This document shows, one piece after another, positions 34,850-44,994 of a DNA stretch of 64,000 nt (the stretch's first letter is position 1; each line of letters begins with the position of its first letter). The position numbers were made by a program, and so were the translations under genes. The notes below the pieces were generated by a model that was not told the DNA's origin, made no database searches, and worked only from the letters and a program-made list of their open reading frames with translations. Location of the stretch: contig CAZJAA010000001.1 of the NCBI GenBank assembly GCA_964544055.1, positions 124,001 through 188,000 of the forward strand, read 5' to 3'. This DNA comes from SIG299 sp964544055. GTDB taxonomy: Bacteria > Bacillota > Clostridia > Lachnospirales > Lachnospiraceae.

Positions 34850-35328
34850 TATTCTTCTGCCCTCGCTACATCGTGAATTCCGCCCTCTGCCTTCGATACA
34901 TAAACAACGCCGTGCAGATGGTCAATTTCATGACAGAACGCTCTGGCAAGCAGTTCTGTTCCTTCATAAATTACTTCTTCCATATCTTCGTTCAGTGCTT
35001 TCACCTTAACGTAATTTGGTCTGGTTACGACTCCGGATTTTCCCGGAACACTAAGACAGCCCTCTTCCCCGGTCTGACTTCCGTCCGATTCGATAATTTC
35101 CGGGTTAATCAGGACAATCGGACAGTCTCCATCCTCGGAAATGTCAATTACTACGATCTGCTTTAAAATTCCAACCTGCGGTGCGGCAAGACCGACACCG
35201 TTTGCTTCATACATGGTGTCAAGCATATCCTCAATTAACACCTGAAGCTTATGATTCATTTCTGTTACCGGCTTACACTCCTTGGTAAGACAGCCGTCAC
35301 CGTAAATTCTGATATTTCTGATTGCCAT
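34849..35328 (-). CDS. def: Peptide deformylase
   Basis: It removes the formyl group from new proteins. The three metal-enzyme motifs are GVGLAAPQVG, EEGCLSVPG (metal cysteine) and HEIDHLHGV (HExxH). The 159-residue length suits the type 1 enzymes. It lies between priA and fmt as in Bacillus. Confidence 0.96.
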   Translation of the reverse strand: MAIRNIRIYGDGCLTKECKPVTEMNHKLQVLIEDMLDTMYEANGVGLAAPQVGILKQIVVIDISEDGDCPIVLINPEIIESDGSQTGEEGCLSVPGKSGVVTRPNYVKVKALNEDMEEVIYEGTELLARAFCHEIDHLHGVVYVSKAEGGIHDVARAEE

Positions 35329-35344
35329 TTCAATCCTCCTATGT

Positions 35345-37576
35345 TTAGTAACTGCTCATCGGATCAAAGTCCATCTGCAGTATCACATTTTTATCCTGTT
35401 CTTTATATTCTTCCAAAACAGATGCTAACTCAGTTAGTATACCATAAGATTCCGCTTTTATATAGATTAAATTTCTATAAAAATCATTTGTTTTGGAAAC
35501 ACTTGCTTTCGTTGGTCCGATAACCGCCACAAATTCGCCTTTTTTTTCCTTGGCAAACTGTTTTGCAGCCAAGGCCACACGGGCACAAAAGTTCTCAGTT
35601 CTAAGCTCATTTTTTCCAATGCAAAGCACCGCCAGAATGTGTGCCTGCGGTGGATATTTCATCAGTTTCCGGTATGCCATTTCTTGATGAAAAAAACCGA
35701 TATAATCCTCCTTTGCTGCGGTTGTTATGCTGTAATGCTCCGGCTGGTAGGTCTGGATAATTACTTTGCCCGGAAGCTCTGCCCGACCAGCCCGTCCGGC
35801 CGCCTGTGCTAGCAGCTGGAACGTTCTTTCTCCCGCACGATAATCCGATACATTCAAAGATAAATCTGCCGCTAAAATTCCAACCAGCGTTACCTTTGGA
35901 AAATCGTGTCCTTTTACAATCATCTGGGTACCAACCAGAATATCTGCCTCTTCATTTGAAAAAGCATCCAGAATTTTTTCATAGCTTTCTTTTTCCTTTG
36001 TGGTATCTGCATCCATGCGGAGCACACGGGCAGCTGGAAACATTTTTTTCACAGCTTCCTCCACTTTCTGGGTTCCGGTGCCAAATGCAGCAATATACGG
36101 CGAACCGCACTCCGGGCATTTTTCCGGCATAGGAATGGTATGTCCGCAATAGTGGCAGTGCAGAGTTTTATCATAGTGCAACGTTAACGAAACTGAACAA
36201 TGCGGACACATGATTGGCTTTCCACAGCTTCGACAGGATACCGAGCCGGAATACCCCCGGCGGTTCAAAAATAGCATCGTCTGTTCCTTATTTTCCAGCC
36301 TTTTTTTAATTTCTTCCTGAAGTGCCCTGCTGAACATGGAACGGTTTTTTGCTGCCATTTCCTCTTTTAGATCTATGATGCTTACTTTGGGAAGTCCGGC
36401 ATTATTTGCCCGCTGCGTTAACTCAAGTAGTGTATACTCTCCGTTTTGTGCCTTTTGGTATGCTTCCAGCGATGGCGTAGCCGAGCCTAAAATCACAATG
36501 GAATCCGTCATTTTTGCCAGTTGAATTGCCGTTTCTCTTGCATGGTATTTTGGAACCTGCTCGCTTTTATACGAATTTTCATGCTCTTCGTCAATGACAA
36601 TGCAGCCAAGCCGTTCAAATGGCGTAAACAATGCAGACCTTGGTCCGATCATGATATCCAGCTTTCCTTCTTTTGCACGGCGGTACTGGTCATACCGTTC
36701 TCCAGCAGACAGTCTGGAATGAAGAAACGCCACCCGGCTGCCAAACCGTTCCGTAAAACGGCGGACCGTCTGATAAGTCAGCGCAATTTCCGGGATAAGT
36801 ACTATCACCTGCCGTCCGGCATTCACAATATGCTCGATGGTCTGAAGATACACTTCTGTTTTTCCGCTTCCGGTAATGCCGTGAAGCAGATACGTTTTTC
36901 TTTCCCCATCTTCATATTCCCCGCAAATCTGCTGACAGATTTTCTGCTGGTTTTCATTCAGTACTACTTTTGTAGAATTTTTAATTTTTGCGCATCCGGT
37001 TTCCCGGTACAATTTTTCTACAAGTGTAGTGATAATTCCCTGTTCTTCCAAAGCTTTCAAGGTAGCCAAAGAAACATTTAACTTTCCAGTCACAAGCTCC
37101 TTTGGTATCGGCTGATATGCAAGCAATTCTTTTACCAGTCTCGCCCTTGCGACATTATGTTTTTTTGCATATTGCTTCAACAGCTTTTCTGCTGTTTCTG
37201 TATCAACGGACAGAGCAATCTGCTTTTTTTCCACCGGTCGGACACTCTTTTTTACTGAAAGAACCGTCCGCAGGGCATCGTTCATTGTTCCGCCAAAATT
37301 TTCTTTCATCCAGTAGGCAAGGGCAATCATCCGCGACTCAATGGCAATACCTTTGTCTACCAGACTTTCTATCTCTTTGATACGGTATTCTTCTATTTTT
37401 GGCTTATCGGAAAGTCTGATAATGTATCCGGTCAGCCGTCTGTTTCCGTTTCCGAACGTAACAACAACCGGTGCACCTATCTGAACACTGTCCTGCAAAC
37501 GTTCCGGTATTTTATACTGATATGTTTTATCCAGGCTTTCATGGGAAATATCTACAATAATATCCGCATATAACAC
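35345..37576 (-). CDS. priA: Primosomal replication-restart helicase PriA
   Basis: A 3' to 5' helicase that restarts stalled forks. It has the 3'BD N-terminal domain, the P-loop GITGSGKTEVY near residue 235, DEEHENSYK (Walker B), and the zinc-binding cysteines in CRSCGKPIMCPHC and CHYCGHTIPMPEKCPECG. Helicase motifs V and VI read LVGTQMIVKGHDFP and LAQAAGRAGR. Length 743 is normal. It begins the conserved priA-def-fmt row. Confidence 0.96.
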   Translation of the reverse strand: MLYADIIVDISHESLDKTYQYKIPERLQDSVQIGAPVVVTFGNGNRRLTGYIIRLSDKPKIEEYRIKEIESLVDKGIAIESRMIALAYWMKENFGGTMNDALRTVLSVKKSVRPVEKKQIALSVDTETAEKLLKQYAKKHNVARARLVKELLAYQPIPKELVTGKLNVSLATLKALEEQGIITTLVEKLYRETGCAKIKNSTKVVLNENQQKICQQICGEYEDGERKTYLLHGITGSGKTEVYLQTIEHIVNAGRQVIVLIPEIALTYQTVRRFTERFGSRVAFLHSRLSAGERYDQYRRAKEGKLDIMIGPRSALFTPFERLGCIVIDEEHENSYKSEQVPKYHARETAIQLAKMTDSIVILGSATPSLEAYQKAQNGEYTLLELTQRANNAGLPKVSIIDLKEEMAAKNRSMFSRALQEEIKKRLENKEQTMLFLNRRGYSGSVSCRSCGKPIMCPHCSVSLTLHYDKTLHCHYCGHTIPMPEKCPECGSPYIAAFGTGTQKVEEAVKKMFPAARVLRMDADTTKEKESYEKILDAFSNEEADILVGTQMIVKGHDFPKVTLVGILAADLSLNVSDYRAGERTFQLLAQAAGRAGRAELPGKVIIQTYQPEHYSITTAAKEDYIGFFHQEMAYRKLMKYPPQAHILAVLCIGKNELRTENFCARVALAAKQFAKEKKGEFVAVIGPTKASVSKTNDFYRNLIYIKAESYGILTELASVLEEYKEQDKNVILQMDFDPMSSY

Positions 37577-37613
37577 CGTTCCACCACCTTCTGTTCTGTC
37601 TCAGAATATAATC

Positions 37614-39089
37614 TCATTCCTTTTTTGGAAGAAATGCCTGAACAATTTCTTCGGTATGCATTCCTCTGGAACCCTTTACCAGAACAACATCCTCTGCCTG
37701 AAGCATATTCCGGAGCAATTTTACCGCTTCTTCATTCGACACACAGCGGTAAACCTCTTTCATTCCTTTTTTCTTTGCCTCATCGGCAAGAAATGCTGCC
37801 TGCGTTCCTATCGCCAGAAGTATCTCCGTTTTTTTCTGATGTTCTTCCCACTCTGCCAGATATGCTCCTACTTCGCGATGAAGCTGCTCGGAAGCAGTTC
37901 CCAGTTCCAACACATCTGCAAACACCGCAATATGCCGCTTTCCTTCCAGTGAAAGAAGCACCTGAATACTGCTTTTCATAGAATCCGGACTGGCATTATA
38001 GGTATCATCAATCCAGGTAATCCCATTTTCTTTTCTAATCTGCCCACGCATGGCAATCGGCTCATAGGCTTCCAGTCCGCAAATTGCCGTCTCCGGAGCA
38101 ATTCCATAGTGCATTGCCACAGCAATAGCTGCAAGCGCATTCATTACATTATGAGTTCCAAACACATTCAGATGTACAGGAATTGACTTTTTTTTGCCGT
38201 TCTGTAAAAGCGTCACCTGAAATTCTATGCCTTGTTCACAGGTTCTCAATTGGGATGCAGAAACGTCAAATGCTTCTCCAATCCCATATGTCATAACCCT
38301 TGTCTGCTTTAACGCCGGATATGTTTCCTTGTCACAGGCAATTGTAACAGCCTTCTGTGTTATTTGTGTGGCTGTTTCGTTAAGTAATAAGTCATTTCCG
38401 TTAACAAATAATACAGAATTATCACCAAACTGATTTACAATATTCAGTTTTTCCTTTCTGATGTTTTCCTTAGAACCAAGCTGTGCAATATGTGCCACTC
38501 CGATATTTGTCATAACGGCACACTCCGGCTTTGCGACCTTTGCCAGCTTTTTCATTTCTCCCACTTCACTCATGCCCATCTCAATTACGGCAATGTCATA
38601 GGAAGCATCCAGATAAAACATCATCAATGGCAGCCCTATCTGGCTGTTTTTATTTCCAATGGTTTTTAATACCTTTTTTTCGGTTTCCAATGCTGCAGAA
38701 ATCATTTCTTTGGTTGTCGTTTTTCCGACACTTCCGGTAATTCCGACCACCGGAACCGGAAACTGCCGCCGATACCACGCAGCAAACTGTTGCAATACCA
38801 TAACCGTATCTGTTACTGCAATCACTGCCGTATCCGTTTCTTTGGCAATGGTAAGAATTTCTTCCCGATACGGACTTTCTTTTTGCATAAACAATGCCAC
38901 GGCTCCGTTTTTTACTGCACCTGCCACATATCTGTGTCCATCTGTTTTTTCACCGACAACAGGAACAAACAACGCTGCCTCCGTCTGCTCTCTGGAATCA
39001 ATGATTACATTTTTTATCGTTTTATCGTTTTTTATCAGAATTTCACCATCTACAGCTGTAGTAAGTTGTTCGATTGTTACCGGAATCAT
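37614..39089 (-). CDS. murF: UDP-N-acetylmuramoyl-tripeptide-D-alanyl-D-alanine ligase
   Basis: It adds the D-Ala-D-Ala dipeptide, the last cytoplasmic step of the stem peptide. It has the ATP site GITGSVGKTTTKEMI, the AIIEMGMS-like VIEMGMSEVGEM and TWIDDTYNASPDSMK, all typical of MurF. Length 491 is slightly above average. It overlaps murE by 4 bases (ATGA). murE and murF are split from the dcw cluster here. Confidence 0.95.
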   Translation of the reverse strand: MIPVTIEQLTTAVDGEILIKNDKTIKNVIIDSREQTEAALFVPVVGEKTDGHRYVAGAVKNGAVALFMQKESPYREEILTIAKETDTAVIAVTDTVMVLQQFAAWYRRQFPVPVVGITGSVGKTTTKEMISAALETEKKVLKTIGNKNSQIGLPLMMFYLDASYDIAVIEMGMSEVGEMKKLAKVAKPECAVMTNIGVAHIAQLGSKENIRKEKLNIVNQFGDNSVLFVNGNDLLLNETATQITQKAVTIACDKETYPALKQTRVMTYGIGEAFDVSASQLRTCEQGIEFQVTLLQNGKKKSIPVHLNVFGTHNVMNALAAIAVAMHYGIAPETAICGLEAYEPIAMRGQIRKENGITWIDDTYNASPDSMKSSIQVLLSLEGKRHIAVFADVLELGTASEQLHREVGAYLAEWEEHQKKTEILLAIGTQAAFLADEAKKKGMKEVYRCVSNEEAVKLLRNMLQAEDVVLVKGSRGMHTEEIVQAFLPKKE

Positions 39090-40570
39090 AATGCACTTCT
39101 CTCTTCCTCTGTCATTTCTTCTACAATTTCACGAATTAAAATCCGCTCATCCATCGGATATTTTACACCGTTAATCTCCTGATAATCTTCGTGTCCTTTG
39201 CCGGCAAGCACGATAACATCCCCGTCCTGGGCATTCAGAAGGCAATAACGAATGGCTTCTTTTCTGTCCTGTATCATAACATACTGTCCATCTTTTTTCT
39301 TTACTCCGGTAAGAATGTCCTCCATGATTGCCAGTGGTTCCTCGGTCCGTGGATTATCACTGGTAATAACCGTCAGATCTGCATATTCCGAAGAAATCTC
39401 ACCCATTTCAAACCGCCGGTCTCTGGAACGGTTGCCACCACATCCAAACAACGCAACAATACGCTTTGGATGATAATCGGCAAGTGTGGTCAGCAGACTT
39501 TTTAAACTCATAGCATTATGAGCATAGTCAATCATTACGGTAAAACGTTTCGAAACCTCGACCATTTCTACCCTTCCCTTTACTTTTACCGTACGGAGTG
39601 CTTTTTTTATGATATCTGCCGGAACATCAAAATGCCTGCAGACTGCCAGTGCCGCCAGCGAATTATAGACTGTAAATCTGCCCGGAATTCCTACCGTTAC
39701 TTCCAGTTCCAGACTTCCCTTTGTTTGATAGGAAACAAAAAGTTCCCCTTCTTTATTATGTAAATCAATATTTACTGCCTGCAAATCTGCACCATCGTTT
39801 ATTCCATAGGTTTCCAAGCTGCAGGTATGACCGTTCAAAACAGCCTCCATATGCTCATCATCATAATTTGCAATACCTACACGGCATTTTTTAAACAGCA
39901 TACTCTTGCAATGCAAATAATCTTCAAAATCCTTGTGTTCATTTTCACCGATATGGTCCTGAGAAAGGTTGGTAAAAACGCCATAGTCAAAAATAAAACC
40001 GTCTACCCGGTGCATCATCAGACCCTGGGACGAAACCTCCATTACTACGTACTTGCAACCTGCATCCGCCATGTTGCGAAAATACTTCTGGACATAATAG
40101 GATTCCTGTGTTGAATTATGGGAAGGAATGTGTTTATCACCAATGATAGTTTCTACCGTCCCCATCAGCCCTGTTTTATACCCAGCTAATTCTAACGTGT
40201 TTCGAATCATATATGCCATTGTCGTTTTTCCTTTGGTTCCTGTAATTCCAATCGTTGTTAGTTCTTTCGCCGGATTTCCAAAATATTCGACTGACATACA
40301 GGCAAGTGCTTCCCTTGTATTGTCGCAGACAACCAGACAGATTCCCTCCGGCACTTCTACCTCATGCTCCGCTATAATTGCAGCCGCTCCATTTTCTACT
40401 GCCGTAGAAGCATAAGAATGTCCGTCAAAAACAGCACCTCGGATACACACAAAAACAGCACCTGCCGTAATCTGCTTTCTTGTGTCAAATACAAGCTCCG
40501 TAATTTCTGTTTCTGCACTTCCTTTTGCAACTGTATAGGAAAAGCCTGTTAATAGTTCTTTTAATTTCAT
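39086..40570 (-). CDS. murE: UDP-MurNAc-L-Ala-D-Glu: meso-diaminopimelate ligase
   Basis: It adds the third stem-peptide residue. The ATP motif is GITGTKGKTTM, and the specificity motif TSDNPRTEEP (DNPR) points to meso-diaminopimelate rather than lysine. The start is the ATG at 40568-40570, with GGAGGTAAGT directly before it; a frame four codons longer begins upstream. Length 494 is normal. murF overlaps its end. Confidence 0.95.
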   Translation of the reverse strand: MKLKELLTGFSYTVAKGSAETEITELVFDTRKQITAGAVFVCIRGAVFDGHSYASTAVENGAAAIIAEHEVEVPEGICLVVCDNTREALACMSVEYFGNPAKELTTIGITGTKGKTTMAYMIRNTLELAGYKTGLMGTVETIIGDKHIPSHNSTQESYYVQKYFRNMADAGCKYVVMEVSSQGLMMHRVDGFIFDYGVFTNLSQDHIGENEHKDFEDYLHCKSMLFKKCRVGIANYDDEHMEAVLNGHTCSLETYGINDGADLQAVNIDLHNKEGELFVSYQTKGSLELEVTVGIPGRFTVYNSLAALAVCRHFDVPADIIKKALRTVKVKGRVEMVEVSKRFTVMIDYAHNAMSLKSLLTTLADYHPKRIVALFGCGGNRSRDRRFEMGEISSEYADLTVITSDNPRTEEPLAIMEDILTGVKKKDGQYVMIQDRKEAIRYCLLNAQDGDVIVLAGKGHEDYQEINGVKYPMDERILIREIVEEMTEEERSAL

Positions 40571-40736
40571 ACTTACCTCCATGTTCGAAAACGTTTGTCT
40601 TAACTCTTATTATATACATCCAATGCCATACATATAATATACGCAAAGCAGGGGATGCACTGCACCCCCTATCTTTTTTCATGTATTCCAAAAAGCTTTT
40701 TTAAGAAGCCTTTCAAGAATACATTTTCACCTTTCA

Positions 40737-42188
40737 TTACCAGCCAAGAACCCTGTCATAAAGCTCTTCATATTTTTTAGCCGATGTAGCCCAGGAAAAA
40801 TCCTTTGCCATGGCACGATCCACAATTTTGTTCCACTCACGCTTTTTGTTGTAATAAACATCCTTTGCATATTGAACCATGTAAAGCATTTCGTGTGCAT
40901 TGTAATTGCAGAAACCAAAGCCGGTTCCGGTACCCTCAAACTCGTTATATGGCTCTACTGTATCTTTTAAGCCACCGGTTTCTCTGACCATCGGAATGGT
41001 GCCATACCGCATACTCATCAACTGGCTTAAACCGCAAGGTTCAAACAGAGACGGCATCAGGAACGCATCACAGGAAGCATAAATGCGATGTGCTCTTTCG
41101 TTATTATAGTAAATACTGGAAGAAACTCTTCCATGGAATTTCCACTCATAGTGCCGGAACATATTTTCATATTTTGGATCACCTGTACCAAGAATAACAA
41201 ACTGCATATCCTCTGAACAAAGTTCTTCCATTACACATTCCACAAGGTCAAGACCCTTCTGGTCGGTCAGACGAGAAACCAGACCTACCATAAATTTCTT
41301 TTCATCCACCTCAAGACCAAGTTCCTTTTGCAGTTCTTTTTTGTTTTTTGCCTTTTCTTTGCGGAAATTGCCTGCATTAAACGGATACCAGATGTACTTG
41401 TCTGTTTCCGGATTATATTCACTATAATCGATACCGTTAACAATACCACACAGGCAGTTATTACGCGCTCTCATCAGACCATCCAAACCTTCTCCGTAAA
41501 ACGGCATCTGAATTTCACCGGCATAAGTATCACTCACTGTAGTAACATAATCTGCGTAGACAATACCACCCTTTAAATAGTTTGCATCACCGTATGCCTC
41601 CAACTTATCCGGAACAAAGTAATAATCGGCAAGCCCTGTCATATCTTTTACGGTTTTTTTATCCCAAACACCCTGGAACTTTAAATTATGAATTGTCATA
41701 ATACTTTTTATTCCCTGATAAAAAGTATCACGGGCAAAGCTGTCATAATCTTTTAAATATACAGGAATCAGGCCGGTTTGCCAGTCGTTGCAATGAATAA
41801 TGTCCGGTCGAAAATCCATGGACGGAAGTGCCGATAATACAGCACGACAGAAAAATGCAAACTTTTCCATATCCTCATAAATGTTGCCATATGGGCGATC
41901 GCCGTTGAAATAATATTCATTATCTACCAGATAAAAGGTTACACCGTTTACCACCGTTTCCAAAATACCAACATACTGACGACGCCAGCCTAAATCCATG
42001 TAAAAATGTGTTTTATACACAAAATCCTGCTTAAATTTTTCAGGAATGGTGCGGTAATTCGGAAGAATTACACGAACATCATAGTTTTCTTTATTGATAT
42101 ACTTTGGCAGTTCTCCGGCAACATCTGCAAGACCGCCTGTCTTAATAAACGGAACACATTCTGAAGAAACAAATAAAATCTTTTTCAT
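40737..42188 (-). CDS. glgA: Glycogen (starch) synthase, ADP-glucose type
   Basis: A GT5 glycosyltransferase that extends alpha-1,4-glucan from ADP-glucose. The KTGGLADVAGELPK motif binds the donor near residue 17; the C-terminal GT-B half contains GLVSRLTDQKGLDL and PSLFEPCGLSQ. Length 483 is standard. No other glg genes are adjacent. On its downstream side (40620-40736) an inverted repeat GTATTC...GAATAC and a GGGGGTGCA/TGCATCCCC stem are visible, but neither has a T-run in the direction of this gene. Confidence 0.94.
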   Translation of the reverse strand: MKKILFVSSECVPFIKTGGLADVAGELPKYINKENYDVRVILPNYRTIPEKFKQDFVYKTHFYMDLGWRRQYVGILETVVNGVTFYLVDNEYYFNGDRPYGNIYEDMEKFAFFCRAVLSALPSMDFRPDIIHCNDWQTGLIPVYLKDYDSFARDTFYQGIKSIMTIHNLKFQGVWDKKTVKDMTGLADYYFVPDKLEAYGDANYLKGGIVYADYVTTVSDTYAGEIQMPFYGEGLDGLMRARNNCLCGIVNGIDYSEYNPETDKYIWYPFNAGNFRKEKAKNKKELQKELGLEVDEKKFMVGLVSRLTDQKGLDLVECVMEELCSEDMQFVILGTGDPKYENMFRHYEWKFHGRVSSSIYYNNERAHRIYASCDAFLMPSLFEPCGLSQLMSMRYGTIPMVRETGGLKDTVEPYNEFEGTGTGFGFCNYNAHEMLYMVQYAKDVYYNKKREWNKIVDRAMAKDFSWATSAKKYEELYDRVLGW

Positions 42189-42333
42189 ACTTCCTCCTTC
42201 TTATGTAAACAGGATATTCTAATCTACATCTCTTATCATTCTACCACATTTTTTTCTGCTTGAAAAGACTTATATTTCTTGAGTTTCTCCTTTTTCGCTG
42301 CAGCATATCAAAAGAACATCCATTTTACAGCAA

Positions 42334-43128
42334 TTAGATTGGCATTTTGTATTCTAATCTTATTTTATCCGCAATCAGTGCAACAAATTCAGAATTCGTC
42401 GGTTTTCCTTTTCCACCATGAATCGTATAGCCAAATAATTCGTCAATCGTATCCATTTTTCCCCTGCTCCAGGCAACCTCAATTGCATGTCGAATAGCAC
42501 GCTCCACACGACTTGGCGTTGTCTTATGACGCTTGGCAATTGTCGGATAGAGCTGTTTTGTAATGGAATTCAACATTTCCGTATCATTTACCGACATAAT
42601 AATAGCATCTCTTAAATAATGATACCCTTTGATATGTGCCGGAACACCAATTTCGTGAATCACATTTGTCACATCCGATTCCAGATTTCTTTCCAGAAAC
42701 GCATTGCCGCCCTTTGCCGTCGCAGTACCATCCACTCTTCTGTGGCTGCTTACTCCGCGAAGCTGCTTAATTCTTGAAATAACCAGCTGGTAATCAAATG
42801 GTTTCAACATATAGTAACTGGCACCCAGTTCAAACGCACTCTCGGTTACAACCTCCTGGCCAATTCCGGTAATCACAATAAAAAACGGGATCTTTTTCAA
42901 TGACGCATCTTTTTTGACATGTTCCATAACTCCAAGCCCATCCAGCTTGGGCATAATCAGGTCAAGCAAAACAACATCCGGTTCTTTCGTTCTGATTTGC
43001 TCCAGTGCTGCAACGCCATCCTCTGCTTTTCCGATTACTTCGATTTCTTTATCCTTTTTTATAGCTTCTTCTAATAATCCGGCGGATCTTATGTTATCAT
43101 CTGCAATTAATACTTTAATTTTTCCCAT
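42334..43128 (-). CDS. spo0A: Sporulation master response regulator Spo0A
   Basis: The phosphorelay output regulator that commits cells to sporulation. It has a receiver domain (residues about 1-125: ADDN, the phospho-acceptor in VVLLDLIMPKLDG, and lysine in YYMLKPFD) and the Spo0A C-terminal DNA-binding domain (HIKGYHYLRDAIIMSV, PTIAKRHKTTPSRVERAIRHAIEVAW). The ATG at 43126-43128 gives the usual KIKVLIADDN start; AAAGGA lies about 10 bases upstream. In Bacillus and most Clostridia spoIVB precedes it; here a radical SAM gene does, beyond a terminator. It would act on the spoIIG-type promoter at 9886-9918. Confidence 0.96.
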   Translation of the reverse strand: MGKIKVLIADDNIRSAGLLEEAIKKDKEIEVIGKAEDGVAALEQIRTKEPDVVLLDLIMPKLDGLGVMEHVKKDASLKKIPFFIVITGIGQEVVTESAFELGASYYMLKPFDYQLVISRIKQLRGVSSHRRVDGTATAKGGNAFLERNLESDVTNVIHEIGVPAHIKGYHYLRDAIIMSVNDTEMLNSITKQLYPTIAKRHKTTPSRVERAIRHAIEVAWSRGKMDTIDELFGYTIHGGKGKPTNSEFVALIADKIRLEYKMPI

Positions 43129-43233
43129 ATTTTCATTTTCCTTTCTTTTTATCTGGAAATAGTTTCCAAAATCTATTATAACCATTTTTTACCATTTTTC
43201 AATATCTTTTTTTATTTTTTCACAAATTTCTTA
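43129..43233. other. spo0A leader region
   Basis: About 105 bases between the terminator at 43234-43286 and spo0A. It is A/T-rich and must contain the spo0A promoter, but I cannot pick out a convincing -35/-10 pair or a sigma-H box by eye. Confidence 0.35.
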
Positions 43234-43286
43234 TAAAAAAGAGCAAGCGACAAAGAATGTGCCTTTGCACATTCTTTGTCGCTTGC
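43234..43286 (-). terminator. Very stable terminator after the radical SAM gene
   Basis: A perfect 20-base stem: 43243-43262 with 43267-43286 around a four-base loop, followed on the minus strand by TC and six T. It ends the ung/radical SAM transcript 100 bases after its stop and isolates spo0A. Confidence 0.9.
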
Positions 43287-43389
43287 GACTATTTTCTTTT
43301 TGCACAAGTGTACATCCAAAACAGGACTCCAGCTTTTATTCTTCTGTTTCAATACATTACATAGTAAAAAATCAAAATAAAGCTTTATA

Positions 43390-44232
43390 TCAGCGAAATC
43401 GACGAGCATAACCGCATTTTCTGCAAAGCTCCTCTGTTGCCTGCCGTTGCCGGAAACCATCACGAATGGCGTTGGCACGTTCTGACGAAAGGATTTCTTC
43501 CACAGATTCGTTAAAAATATTTCCAAGCGTAAGATTTCCCTCTCTGTCCAGACAGCAGGGAACAACCCTTCCATCACAAAGAACCGCAAAATGATCCTTC
43601 AGACCATAGCAGAACACCTCTGCTCCCTGATCCTCTTTTGCCATGTCCGGCCATTCAAACCGATTTCCATATTCCAGATGTATTTTATTCCGTATTCTGT
43701 TTCCCCTGTCATCTTCTGCCCATTCTTCCTTTGAAAAATATTCTTTCAATAATGCCAGGGTGTTTATATTTCTACCAGCGTCGTATCCATTATTCCACAG
43801 CCGTAGAATGGTTAGTATGCCTCTTTGGGCTGCTGAATCAGCAAATTGTGCACAGTCTGATACATACCTCAGATATTCCGCATTACTTCCATCTTCAAAG
43901 CTGTGAACCGATATGTTCACTTTGTAAATGCCGCTTTTTAAAAGCTCCTCCCTGCGTTTTGCAAGCAAAGTTCCATTCGTCGTAATTACAACACGGAACC
44001 CTTTCTCTGATGCGTAACGGATAAATGCCGGAAGCATCGGATGTGTTAAAGGTTCCCCCATAACATGAAGATACAAATACTCTGTGACTCCCTTCAGCTT
44101 CTGTACGATTTGCTGAAACTCCTCCATCGTCATTTGTTTCTTCTCTCTCACTGTTCCCGGACAAAATGTACAGTTTCGGTTGCATATTGTTGTAATTTCT
44201 ACATAAACTCGGGAATACATAGCTTGTCTCAT
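43390..44232 (-). CDS. Radical SAM/SPASM-domain protein
   Basis: A 280-residue radical SAM enzyme with CNRNCTFCPG (CxxxCxxC) near residue 17 and the glycine-rich HVMGEPLTHP. The C-terminus has a SPASM-like region with cysteines in VFCYGLKDHF, VVPCCLDREGN and LCRKCGYARR. Such proteins often modify peptides, but no precursor peptide gene is visible nearby. An ATG four codons downstream (YSRVYVEITT) is an alternative start. It begins 3 bases after the ung stop and is followed by a strong terminator. Confidence 0.85.
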   Translation of the reverse strand: MRQAMYSRVYVEITTICNRNCTFCPGTVREKKQMTMEEFQQIVQKLKGVTEYLYLHVMGEPLTHPMLPAFIRYASEKGFRVVITTNGTLLAKRREELLKSGIYKVNISVHSFEDGSNAEYLRYVSDCAQFADSAAQRGILTILRLWNNGYDAGRNINTLALLKEYFSKEEWAEDDRGNRIRNKIHLEYGNRFEWPDMAKEDQGAEVFCYGLKDHFAVLCDGRVVPCCLDREGNLTLGNIFNESVEEILSSERANAIRDGFRQRQATEELCRKCGYARRFR

Positions 44233-44235
44233 TTC

Positions 44236-44910
44236 TTATATGTTTTCAATCTGCCAGTCAATTGGTTCCAATCCGTTTGCTTTTAAAAACTCGTTTGTCT
44301 GACTAAAATGTTTGCATCCAAAAAATCCCCGATAGGCCGACAAAGGGCTTGGATGTGGTGCTTCCAGAATCAAATGCTTTGGATTATCCAGCATGTTTTT
44401 TTTCATCTGGGCAGGCTTTCCCCATAATAAAAAAACGACCGGTTTCTCTTTTTCATTGACCGCACGGATAACGGCATCCGTAAACTGCTCCCAGCCCTTT
44501 CCCTGATGAGAATTTGCCTGATGTGCCCGAACCGTTAATACTGTATTTAAAAGCAGCACACCCTGTTGCGCCCACTTTACAAGATAACCATTATTTGGTA
44601 TAAAGCATCCAAGATCCTCTTGAAGCTCTTTATAAATATTAACAAGAGAAGGCGGAATTTCCGTTCCCGGCTGCACGGAAAAACACAATCCATGTGCCTG
44701 ACCAACATTATGATAGGGATCCTGACCAATAATCACCACTTTGACTTTAGACAGTGGTGTAAAATGAAATGCATTAAAAATATCCTCAGAAGGTGGGTAC
44801 ACAATCTGAGTACTATATTCCTGCTTTACAAAGCTGTATAAATTTTTGTAATACTCCTTGCCAAATTCTGAACGGACAGCTTCCATCCAGTCATTTGTAA
44901 TCATGCCCAT
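44236..44910 (-). CDS. ung: Uracil-DNA glycosylase, family 1
   Basis: It removes uracil from DNA. The catalytic motif GQDPYHNVGQAHGL and the leucine-loop HPSPLSAYRGFFG are intact, as is LLLNTVLTV. The 224-residue length is standard. It is followed directly by the radical SAM gene. Confidence 0.96.
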   Translation of the reverse strand: MGMITNDWMEAVRSEFGKEYYKNLYSFVKQEYSTQIVYPPSEDIFNAFHFTPLSKVKVVIIGQDPYHNVGQAHGLCFSVQPGTEIPPSLVNIYKELQEDLGCFIPNNGYLVKWAQQGVLLLNTVLTVRAHQANSHQGKGWEQFTDAVIRAVNEKEKPVVFLLWGKPAQMKKNMLDNPKHLILEAPHPSPLSAYRGFFGCKHFSQTNEFLKANGLEPIDWQIENI

Positions 44911-44994
44911 AAAATCCTCATTTCTGAACGTCTTTGCGGTGAAAAAAATGAATAATACTTCGCTATTGCCCTTTGGTATTCTATTCCGGCAACG

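Noticed and set aside
40620..40736. A glgA terminator made of the GGGGGTGCA/TGCATCCCC stem
   Set aside because: The T-run is on the wrong side for glgA; it would only fit transcription from the plus strand, where no gene ends.
43212..43589. A 125-codon frame at the end of the radical SAM gene
   Set aside because: It runs through the SPASM cysteine region of the real gene in another frame and through a terminator hairpin; it has no family resemblance.
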